Positions 28,862 through 35,500 of a DNA stretch of 64,000 nucleotides are shown piece after piece. How positions within the stretch are numbered: position 1 is the stretch's first letter; each line of letters starts with the position of its first letter. The DNA is from Desulfosporosinus meridiei DSM 13257 (lineage in GTDB: Bacteria; Bacillota; Desulfitobacteriia; Desulfitobacteriales; Desulfitobacteriaceae): the NCBI RefSeq assembly GCF_000231385.2, contig NC_018515.1:4484501-4548500 (forward strand), given 5' to 3'. The position numbers and the translations under genes are program-made. The notes beneath the pieces were generated by a model, which was not told where the DNA came from, ran no database searches, and saw only the letters and a program-made list of their open reading frames with translations.

Positions 28862-28910
28862 TAATACTAAACCGTTCACTGGATTGTTCGCAGTGAACGG
28901 CTTAGTATTA
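28862..28910. terminator. Bidirectional terminator-like hairpin
   Basis: A 20-position stem with one mismatch (TAATACTAA-A-CCGTTCACTG paired with its complement) and a 9-nt loop, ending TTAGTATTA on each strand. It lies between slp3 (+) and the Uma2 remnant (-) and can end transcription from both sides. Confidence 0.75.
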
Positions 28911-28930
28911 TGGAAATCTCATGTCCAGTT

Positions 28931-29240
28931 TTAAAACTCAAAAACTGTGTTTAACGTAATAATCAGGTCGGGAAGAATCGATACTTTGACATCATTTAAT
29001 TCGATATATAGTTCCGGCCTTCCATATCGCTCATTACTCTGCAATATGAATACACTTACCAGCTTCACATCCGGCTCAACAATCCAATACTCTTTAACTC
29101 CAAATTTTTCATACCTATTAAATTTCAAAAGCCTGTCCTTCTTGGCAGTTGAGGGGGAGATTATCTCTATGACTAAATCCGGCACTCCAAAATAGCCCGT
29201 CCCCTTTAACTTATCTTTATCACAAATTACAACCAGATCA
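28931..29240 (-). pseudogene. Uma2-family nuclease, C-terminal half
   Basis: Reads DLVVICDKDKLKGTGYFG, then GVPDLVIEIISPSTAKKDR and VKEYWIVEPD, to the stop after LNTVFEF. These are the PD-(D/E)xK-like catalytic core motifs of the Uma2/DUF820 family, where EI and YWIV are hallmarks. There is no proper start: the N-terminal half lies on the opposite strand immediately beyond 29240. A short peptide could start at an internal ATG (29185), but the fold would be incomplete. Confidence 0.75.
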
Positions 29241-29555
29241 AACGATGTAAGGAAGCATACCTATACTGACTACTTATTATTTCCTGGTGATGAGCGATGG
29301 GAAATTATCGATGGGGTGCCCTATATGCAATCAGCACCCTCTTGGCAGCATCAGAGCATATCCAGGGAGTTACTTAGACAGTTTGCCAATTATATGCTGG
29401 GTAAACCTTGTGAAGTATTTGCAGCACCCTTTGATTTAGGACTATCGGAGGCCGGAAAAAAAGATAAAGACATTACAGACGTTTATCAACCGGAAGCCAA
29501 ATCTATATATCTTAATTTGTCATTTGACTTGCTTAAAACCTCTCAAATTGTATAA
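29237..29555 (+). pseudogene. Uma2-family nuclease, N-terminal half (inverted relative to its C-terminal half)
   Basis: Reads KHTYTDYLLFPGDERWEIID, MQSAPSWQHQSISRELLRQF and FAAPFDLGLSEAGKKDKDIT, up to DVYQP, then runs into unrelated residues. This is the N-terminal part of a Uma2 protein and closely matches the copy at 32412-32723. It stops exactly where the - strand fragment at 28931-29240 begins, so a single gene was split by an inversion with its breakpoint near 29240. Confidence 0.75.
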
Positions 29556-29591
29556 TGTTTTAGAAGCCATTCTAGATTAAAGAAGTATGAG

Positions 29592-29945
29592 GTGGACATT
29601 TTGCTGGTTCTCCTAACCATCGTTAATTCGGTGCTCATGGTCTCCGGGCAAACCCTTTGGAAATTAGGGGCATCCGGGAAAGAGATACATAGCCTCGGTC
29701 AGCTCCTGCGCCTTTTCTTAAGTCCTTATGTGATTTCCGGACTTATGGTGTATGCAGTTGCTTCAGTTCTTTGGATTTATATTTTGAATAAAGGTGAACT
29801 TAGCTACGTCTATCCTATTCAAAGTACGGCCTTTATTTTTGCCCTTCTTATAGGAACAACAATTTTTAAGGAGCAGCTCACCGCCTCGAAAGTCATCGGG
29901 GTAATTGTAATCTGCCTGGGCGTAATTATTATCACTCGAAAGTAG
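29592..29945 (+). CDS. EamA/SMR-type small membrane transporter (possible lipid-linked sugar flippase)
   Basis: 117 residues with four predicted transmembrane helices (about 2-18, 38-60, 66-88, 95-115), the size and pattern of EamA/ArnE-like half-transporters that flip undecaprenyl-linked sugars or act as small multidrug exporters. Key residues cannot be assigned from sequence alone. The GTG at 29592 gives the longest frame, but GAGGTGG sits 6 nt before a TTG at 29601, which may be the real start. It is followed 9 nt later by a GNAT gene, so the two form an operon; a link to envelope glycan modification is inference. Confidence 0.75.
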   Translation: MDILLVLLTIVNSVLMVSGQTLWKLGASGKEIHSLGQLLRLFLSPYVISGLMVYAVASVLWIYILNKGELSYVYPIQSTAFIFALLIGTTIFKEQLTASKVIGVIVICLGVIIITRK

Positions 29946-29954
29946 GCATCAATA

Positions 29955-31049
29955 ATGTGGAAATCCCTTAAATATCAGCCTGAGAATCTACCGGAAACTA
30001 TTGAAATGACCCGTGAATATTACGGGGATTCTTGGATTTCCGATTTGCAGTTTTTAAAATGGCAATATGAAGAGAACCCCGCCGGATCAGCCATGATCCG
30101 CTTAGCCCGAGATGTGGAAAGTGGTCAGCTGGCGGGGCAATATGTAGTCATCCCCATGAATTTTAAAGCTTTTAATGAGCTGATTCAGGGAACCCTCTCT
30201 TTAAACACTCTGACCCGGCAAATCTATGGTGGGCAAGGAATCTTCACAGGTTTGGCCAAGGCGGTCTATCAGGACTGTGCAGAGGAAGGATCCCGCTTCT
30301 GTTATGGGTTCCCCAATCCTAATTCCTATCCGGGATTCTTAAAAAAGCTGGGTTTTACGGACTTGGGCCGGGTTCCTCTCTTACTCCGCCCTTTAAACAC
30401 TAGAGCCTTGGTCAGAAAGAAACTGGGTCCAGTACTTGCTCAACTCGCTTGGCCCTTTGACCTCTTCTATAAGGTAAGGAATACCTCCGATGACCGTTAT
30501 GTTGTTTATCCCCTCTCCGTCTCAGATCTATCTGGAATGGATGCTTTCTGGGCTAAGGTACAAAACAAGTATCCCATAATAGGAGTTCGTAATGCCAACT
30601 ATCTCCGTTGGCGGTATTTTGATATTCCACTGCGTGATTATAAAGTTTATGGTGTTCGCCGGCAGAACTCTTCAGAGCTGCTGGGCTATATTGTCGGACG
30701 GTGTACTGAAGTCGCCGATATGTCTTCCGGGATGATTGTGGATTTCTTAGTGGACTCAGAACACCCCGCCGCCGGAAAATGTCTGGTCAATTCACTGCTT
30801 CGCTTCTTTGTTGATAATAATATGGACTTGGCCGGGTCACTGATGCTGGCCCACACCGAAGAATCTCGTATCCTTAAGAGCAGTGGATTCCTCACTTGCC
30901 CAAAATCCTTAGAGCCTCAGCCCTTCCCCGTGATTTACAGAAAGCTTGGAGCCACAAATGATATTAATCGTGAAGGAGAAAATGGCTCTGATCCCTTTCT
31001 CCAGCTAAATCAGTGGTTCTTAACAATGGGAGATTACGATGTCATCTAG
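29955..31049 (+). CDS. GNAT-family N-acyltransferase
   Basis: 364 residues, no signal peptide. The N-terminal half fits a GNAT fold: VVIPMNF and the region IYGGQGIFTGLAKAVYQDCAEEG, the acyl-CoA loop area, followed by CYGFPNPNSYPGFLKKLGFT. The C-terminal half (about 175-340) looks like a second GNAT-like domain, ending in a short tail. Proteins of this Acetyltransf_9-like group often sit in polysaccharide loci. The acceptor is unknown. It is co-transcribed with the small EamA protein. Confidence 0.7.
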   Translation: MWKSLKYQPENLPETIEMTREYYGDSWISDLQFLKWQYEENPAGSAMIRLARDVESGQLAGQYVVIPMNFKAFNELIQGTLSLNTLTRQIYGGQGIFTGLAKAVYQDCAEEGSRFCYGFPNPNSYPGFLKKLGFTDLGRVPLLLRPLNTRALVRKKLGPVLAQLAWPFDLFYKVRNTSDDRYVVYPLSVSDLSGMDAFWAKVQNKYPIIGVRNANYLRWRYFDIPLRDYKVYGVRRQNSSELLGYIVGRCTEVADMSSGMIVDFLVDSEHPAAGKCLVNSLLRFFVDNNMDLAGSLMLAHTEESRILKSSGFLTCPKSLEPQPFPVIYRKLGATNDINREGENGSDPFLQLNQWFLTMGDYDVI

Positions 31050-31160
31050 GGGATTTCCTAAGGTTTTCATAAAATACAATCGTTGACTAGATTTCCTGTG
31101 GTCTCTTTCTGCTCTAAATTCTTATTAAATCGAAAAGGTTATGTAGTAATTGCTAATTAT

Positions 31161-31213
31161 CGAAAAGTCTAGACTTTTCAAGGGTTTAGGGGTAGTCTTG
31201 CGTAATATATGTG
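31161..31213. repeat. Dispersed intergenic repeat, copy 1
   Basis: About 53 nt with roughly three quarters identity to 44471-44525; both begin CGAAAA and share TTTTCAAGGG, TAGGG and an AATATAT block. On the - strand it can be read as peptide-like PKPLKSLDF, but no gene context supports translation. Confidence 0.6.
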
Positions 31214-31216
31214 GAT

Positions 31217-31262
31217 GGCTTGTACCAAGAATCTTACGCGCGTAAGATTCTTGGTACAAGCC
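31217..31262. repeat. 46-bp perfect palindrome
   Basis: Two 23-nt arms (31217-31239 and 31240-31262) are exact reverse complements with no loop, meeting at ACGCGCGT. Without a loop or U-tract it is not a normal terminator; it could form a DNA cruciform or an RNA hairpin. Confidence 0.9.
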
Positions 31263-31503
31263 CCGGAGCAGCCTCACACTCTTATCGGAATTACCTAAAG
31301 TCTGAGTTGGATATTCAGAGGAAAAATCATAAGATTCTGATTGCCTAAGAGGGTAAATGAGGTTTGTTAGCAAGCCTAATAGGAATTAAGATTTTTTATG
31401 GGAAAATCTATAACATTATTTCAATTCAATCCTATATAATTGTAGATGTTAGCTAAAATGTTTTTGGCGGTAAGCATTTATGAAAGTTGAGTAGAGTTAA
31501 GCA

Positions 31504-32328
31504 ATGAAGAATATTCTAACCATCGATCTGGAAGAGTGGTTTCATGCCAACTACCATGAAAACATCTTTGATAACCAAAACTCATACGAAGTGCGTATAG
31601 TCCAAAATACAAAACGTCTCTTATCTCTCTTTGAAGAATATAATGCTAAGGCCACTTTCTTCGTCTTGGGTTTTGTCGCCGAAAAGCACCCTCAACTGAT
31701 CAGGGATATTGCTGCTTCAGGCCACGAAATTGCTTCTCATGGCTATGGGCACCAACTTATTTATGAGCAAACACCTGATGAGTTCAAAGCAGACGTCAGT
31801 AAAGCCAAAATACTGGTGGAAGACATTATCGGCAAGAGTGTCAAAGGCTACCGAGCTCCTTCGTGGTCTATTACTCCAAAATCCCTCTGGGCCTGGGAGA
31901 TCCTGCAAGAATTAGGCTTTATTTATGATGCCAGTGTCTTTCCTATTGAAACTTATCTCTATGGACTCCCCTCCTCTCCCCGCTTTCCCCACCACCCAAA
32001 GCATGAGGGCAGATTACTTAGCCTGCTCGAGGTTCCTTCCTCCACAGTGCGTATTTTCAACCAGAACATTCCCTTTGCCGGAGGCTTTTACTTCCGAGTA
32101 CTTCCGTACCTCGTAATCTCCCAGTGTATTAAAGCCGTCAATAGAGAAGGGCAGCCGGTGCTTGTCTATCTTCACCCTCGTGAGATCGACCCCGGGCAGC
32201 CTCGTCTTAAACTCAGTCTCAAAGAAAGCCTCATCCATTACTATGGGATTAAAAGTTGTGAACAAAAATTGATCCGCACCTTGAAGGAGTATGAGTTTAC
32301 TTCGATAGAGCAATATTACGAACTTTAA
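31504..32328 (+). CDS. NodB-type polysaccharide deacetylase (DUF3473 subgroup)
   Basis: 274 residues, no signal peptide. It removes acetyl groups from N-acetylhexosamine residues of a polysaccharide or lipid-linked sugar. Motifs: TIDLEEW with Asp8 and Glu10 near the N-terminus, ATFFVLG, the metal-binding SHGYGH (His79, His83), GYRAPSWS, and a C-terminal VYLHPRE typical of the DUF3473 subgroup found in exopolysaccharide loci. The length is normal for the group. Being cytosolic, it probably acts on a precursor. It has its own terminator at 32339 and faces the truncated Uma2 gene. Confidence 0.9.
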   Translation: MKNILTIDLEEWFHANYHENIFDNQNSYEVRIVQNTKRLLSLFEEYNAKATFFVLGFVAEKHPQLIRDIAASGHEIASHGYGHQLIYEQTPDEFKADVSKAKILVEDIIGKSVKGYRAPSWSITPKSLWAWEILQELGFIYDASVFPIETYLYGLPSSPRFPHHPKHEGRLLSLLEVPSSTVRIFNQNIPFAGGFYFRVLPYLVISQCIKAVNREGQPVLVYLHPREIDPGQPRLKLSLKESLIHYYGIKSCEQKLIRTLKEYEFTSIEQYYEL

Positions 32329-32338
32329 TGAAACAACG

Positions 32339-32378
32339 AAACGAGATGGTAGGGTTAAACCTGCCATCTCGTTTTTTA
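32339..32378 (+). terminator. Rho-independent terminator of the deacetylase gene
   Basis: Stem ACGAGATGG.AGG with CCT.CCATCTCGT, a short loop and a TTTTTT run; 12 nt past the stop codon. Also usable from the - strand. Confidence 0.9.
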
Positions 32379-32411
32379 TTGTAGTTCTTAATTCTACCTC
32401 CGTATCGCAAG

Positions 32412-32723
32412 TTAAAAATCAAAAACCTTGTCTAAGTCAACGACTAAAAGATCCGGTTGAAAAACATTCGTTGCATCTTTATCAGTAGATTTTTCTCCGA
32501 TCTCAGGTAACCTTAGGTCAAAGGGTGCAGCAAATATCTGACATCGTTTGTTACGTAAATACTCGCCGAACTGCAATATTAACTCTCTGGATATGCTTTG
32601 ATGCTGCCAAGTTGGAGCCGACTGCATTAAGGGTGTTCCATCGATAATTTCCCAGCGTTCATCCTCCGGAAATTTCAAATAGTCCGCATAAGTATATTTC
32701 TTACGTTCTTTAGATAATGTCAC
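32412..32723 (-). pseudogene. Uma2-family nuclease with the catalytic half deleted
   Basis: 103 residues with a good start (GTG at 32723, AAGGGGGT upstream) and an intact N-terminal half: YTYADYLKFPEDERWEIIDG, MQSAPTWQHQSISRELILQ, IFAAPFDLRLPEIGEK. After VFQPDLLVVDLDKVFDF it stops. A complete Uma2 protein is about 185-195 residues; here the middle QPDL.. appears joined to the C-terminal PDL..DLDKVF end, deleting the EI and YWIV catalytic motifs. It may still be translated but should be inactive. Confidence 0.7.
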
Positions 32724-32794
32724 TTGTCCACCCCCTTAGGGATTATTATACCAAGTATTTACATTTATTTCATCATTATTTACTCTATGCTTTT

Positions 32795-32824
32795 TTCAAA
32801 TTCGTCAGCACTGACGAATTTGAA
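32795..32824. repeat. 14-bp perfect inverted repeat
   Basis: TTCAAATTCGTCAG / CTGACGAATTTGAA with a 2-nt spacer, preceded by six T. No U-tract follows on either strand, so it is not a clear terminator; it could be a binding site or remnant in the gap before the GT2 gene. Confidence 0.6.
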
Positions 32825-32975
32825 GGGATTCATAATTGAGGTTGCTCACATTTAATTATCATCAGCCCGCCATTCTATTTATCCATATAAGAACAAAACT
32901 CATGAACCCAAAAGGCTCTTACAGTTACTTTATGCACAGTATACAGCCAAGGTTCACGAGTGTGATCAATCTCAA

Positions 32976-33680
32976 CTACTCATCCCAAATCCTGCTCATC
33001 ATCGAATTAAGTATAATCGCCAGACTCACTTTAAACATATAATACCCGCTCTTAAAGGGCGTAATTGAAGAGCTTCCTGAGAGGCGGGGATCCATTTCCA
33101 CAGATATTTCCATCACCCGCAGCCCATTTTTGAGCAAAGTAACAATTGCATCCGGCTCCGGATAGTCAGTGGAATAATGGGCGGCCACAATCCTTAAAGC
33201 TTTCTTATTATAAGCCCGAAATCCCGAAGTAGGATCCGTAAAATTCTTACGCACCACGGACTGAATTGTTTTACTTAGCAGATAGATTCCCAGTCGCCGA
33301 GGCCAGGCAGATCTATAGGATGTCTTCTCAACAAATCGAGATCCAATAGTGACATCCGCTTCTTTGAGAATGACAGGATCTACTAACTTCTTGATTTCTT
33401 CTCCCCTATGCTGTCCATCGCCGTCAACCTGCAAGGCAATATCATAGTTATTCTTTAAGGCATAGAGAAAGCCGGTTTGAACCGCACCTCCGATGCCCAG
33501 GTTCACCGGCAAAGAAATCACTTTGGCCCCATGTGCGCGAGCTATCTCCGCTGTCTGATCTGTCGACCCATCATCAATGACCAGGACATCCAGCCAAGCA
33601 GACGTGGTCAGCAGATTTCGGACTACGGAACCAATATTATTTGCCTCATTTAAGGCGGGAACAATTGCTAAAATCCTCAT
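32976..33680 (-). CDS. Family 2 glycosyltransferase (DPM1/polyprenyl-phosphate type)
   Basis: 234 residues. GT-A fold: VPALNEANN, DDGSTD (36-41) and the metal-binding DGDGQH (86-91) are intact. The size and the lack of C-terminal membrane helices fit enzymes that load a sugar onto polyprenyl phosphate. It is followed closely upstream by a DUF2304 membrane protein and a GT39-type transferase, a known trio for transferring polyprenyl-P-sugars on the outer face of the membrane. Target glycan unknown. TAGGAT precedes the ATG. Confidence 0.88.
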   Translation of the reverse strand: MRILAIVPALNEANNIGSVVRNLLTTSAWLDVLVIDDGSTDQTAEIARAHGAKVISLPVNLGIGGAVQTGFLYALKNNYDIALQVDGDGQHRGEEIKKLVDPVILKEADVTIGSRFVEKTSYRSAWPRRLGIYLLSKTIQSVVRKNFTDPTSGFRAYNKKALRIVAAHYSTDYPEPDAIVTLLKNGLRVMEISVEMDPRLSGSSSITPFKSGYYMFKVSLAIILNSMMSRIWDE

Positions 33681-33698
33681 GACTTATCCTACACGTCC

Positions 33699-34112
33699 TT
33701 ACCGTATTGGCTTACCAATGTCCATAATCTGTTTTGTCTTAATGAGTTCTCTCTCCTGACCGCCGCAATTCTCTTCTAGTTTTTTTAGATCATCCTCGAG
33801 AAGGGCAATCCGTTGTACCAAGACTCGATTATTCGAACTCAACTTGGATATCTCCAGGGAGAAATGAACACATAACACAAATACCATAACCCCAAATATT
33901 ACAAAGATGGCAGAGGGCGCATAATATATGCCCATTAAATCCGCTATATACTCAATCCCATCTTTCCAGAGGGATAAGACAATCATTCCCATTCCTGCGA
34001 CAATCCAGATCAGGGAATATTCTACAGCTAAGCGCCGGCGTCGTACTTGCTCTACAATAAAGCCGGTTACCAATAGACTGGTTATTAAGACGACCAATTG
34101 GACACGTGACAT
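33699..34112 (-). CDS. DUF2304 membrane protein
   Basis: 137 residues: three hydrophobic helices (about 5-20, 33-50, 66-86), then a charged C-terminal coiled coil (SNNRVLVQRIALLEDDLKKLEE). This matches DUF2304, small membrane proteins that accompany GT2 polyprenyl-phosphate sugar transferases and may help flip or retain the product. It overlaps the GT39 gene by one base and precedes the GT2 gene by 18 nt, so the three genes are one operon. Confidence 0.82.
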   Translation of the reverse strand: MSRVQLVVLITSLLVTGFIVEQVRRRRLAVEYSLIWIVAGMGMIVLSLWKDGIEYIADLMGIYYAPSAIFVIFGVMVFVLCVHFSLEISKLSSNNRVLVQRIALLEDDLKKLEENCGGQERELIKTKQIMDIGKPIR

Positions 34113-35500
34113 TAGCCTACCCTCCTGCCTGCTCCACTATTAAGCCCAGCTAAACGGCCTATCTCTTTAATAGCTATAACTAAAACTAAAGATCCTAACA
34201 AAATCATGGCAGGCATAACCGGCAGACGATAACGAGCACCCTCAACTACAGTGATCATGCTCACTATAAAGCTATAGTAAACAACAAAGAGCAGGAGGAA
34301 GCTGTATCTTTTTAAACTGAACAAGCTAAATAAGACCCCTAGCAATCCCAAAAGGAGGTACCACTTATCCAGGAACACTCCTTTCATTTTGTAGAGTTGA
34401 CCTTCTATTGGAGATATAGGTTGCCAAAAGAGGTTTTTTTCTTTCTCAAAGGTTCGCTGGATAAATAAAAACGGATGTTCAAGTACATAAGATACTGCCA
34501 ATTGCTTGTATTCCTTTTCTTGTTCCGGAATGGGCAGCTTTTCGATCCGAGCTTTAACCTCAGGGTCATAGCTGGGCTGAGCATAATAAAAGTACTTATC
34601 CGTAATAGTCAAAGGATTATTCCCCAGGTACAATTCATAGGAACCGTAATTTGATACGGCAATAAACTCATGATATTTGATAAAATTGCGAATCCACCAT
34701 GGGCTCATGACCGCCACAGTCATCATAACAATGATGACGAAATCCCGCAGGGCTATTTTCAGTCGCCAACCATGAGACCAAAGAATCCAAAATCCCAAGA
34801 CCGGAAAAAAAAGCAGCAAAAAGGGACGAACGAGATTCGACACCCCGATTGCTGCTCCCAGGTACAAGATAGTCCTTAATTTCGGCCGCTGAATTTCTTT
34901 CCCATAGCGTGCCAACAGATACAGAAATAGTGTAATTGTAAAAATGTAAGTGGTTTCAGTAAGAACGTACATCCCCCAGAAGGCAAAGATTGGGTATCCC
35001 AGAGTCAGACCAAAGGGTATCCAAGCGTATCCTTTGCCAAACAGAAGTTCCCCGGTCTTGTAAGCGAGGATAGCACTGGCAGCACTCAAAATAGAGTGCA
35101 GAACTAGAATAACCATCTTGAAATTCATTAAACCAAATAGCCCGTAGATCACTGCCAGGAGGATGGGATAAACCGGACCCACTATATACTCTCGGGTTTG
35201 GATGGCTTGTCTAATGATGTCACCGTCATCCTTTTGAACAAAGTTCGCTGTATTCACCAGCCCTTGACCCTTGAGGAAATTCTCGGCTATGTTGGAGTAG
35301 TGCAGTCCATCCGGCGAAATGAAATATCCAACATTATAAGATCTTATATATAGCAATTGTATCGTTAGGGCGATGAGAAACAAGAGTCCAGTAACCCACC
35401 ACTTTTTGCGAGCCATAAAGTTTGATCCTCGAGATTCAAACCTATCTTTTCTTTTCTTTACTCTCTCCAAAACGTCCATCCTCTGCAGATTTAGGATCAT
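34112..35500 (-). CDS. GT-C (GT39/ArnT-like) membrane glycosyltransferase
   Basis: 462 residues with about ten transmembrane segments. The first extracytoplasmic loop contains PDGLHYSNIAENFLKGQG, the acidic motif typical of GT39/ArnT-like enzymes that use polyprenyl-phosphate sugars. The first ATG (35500) overlaps the stop of the upstream lytic transglycosylase gene as ATGA, suggesting coupling. A second ATG at 35416 (MARKKWWV) has GAGGATC upstream and would remove a non-hydrophobic 28-residue leader, so it is a strong alternative. With the GT2 and DUF2304 genes it probably decorates a wall glycan or protein outside the cell. Confidence 0.85.
   Translation of the reverse strand: MILNLQRMDVLERVKKRKDRFESRGSNFMARKKWWVTGLLFLIALTIQLLYIRSYNVGYFISPDGLHYSNIAENFLKGQGLVNTANFVQKDDGDIIRQAIQTREYIVGPVYPILLAVIYGLFGLMNFKMVILVLHSILSAASAILAYKTGELLFGKGYAWIPFGLTLGYPIFAFWGMYVLTETTYIFTITLFLYLLARYGKEIQRPKLRTILYLGAAIGVSNLVRPFLLLFFPVLGFWILWSHGWRLKIALRDFVIIVMMTVAVMSPWWIRNFIKYHEFIAVSNYGSYELYLGNNPLTITDKYFYYAQPSYDPEVKARIEKLPIPEQEKEYKQLAVSYVLEHPFLFIQRTFEKEKNLFWQPISPIEGQLYKMKGVFLDKWYLLLGLLGVLFSLFSLKRYSFLLLFVVYYSFIVSMITVVEGARYRLPVMPAMILLGSLVLVIAIKEIGRLAGLNSGAGRRVG

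Larger units (their letters stand above)
31050..31503. other. Intergenic region with repeat and long palindrome
   Basis: 454 nt. No gene. It holds a repeat shared with 44471-44525 (31161-31213), immediately followed by a 46-bp perfect palindrome (31217-31262), then AT-rich sequence leading to the deacetylase gene, where its promoter should be. Confidence 0.6.

Noticed and set aside
28740..28934. Short + strand frame after slp3
   Set aside because: Starts inside the slp3 terminator and continues through a second terminator stem; no ribosome site.
31125..31373. Small - strand frame with PKPLKSLDF
   Set aside because: It lies in a dispersed repeat and a perfect palindrome; a similar frame at the other repeat copy shows that the reading comes from the repeat, not from a gene.
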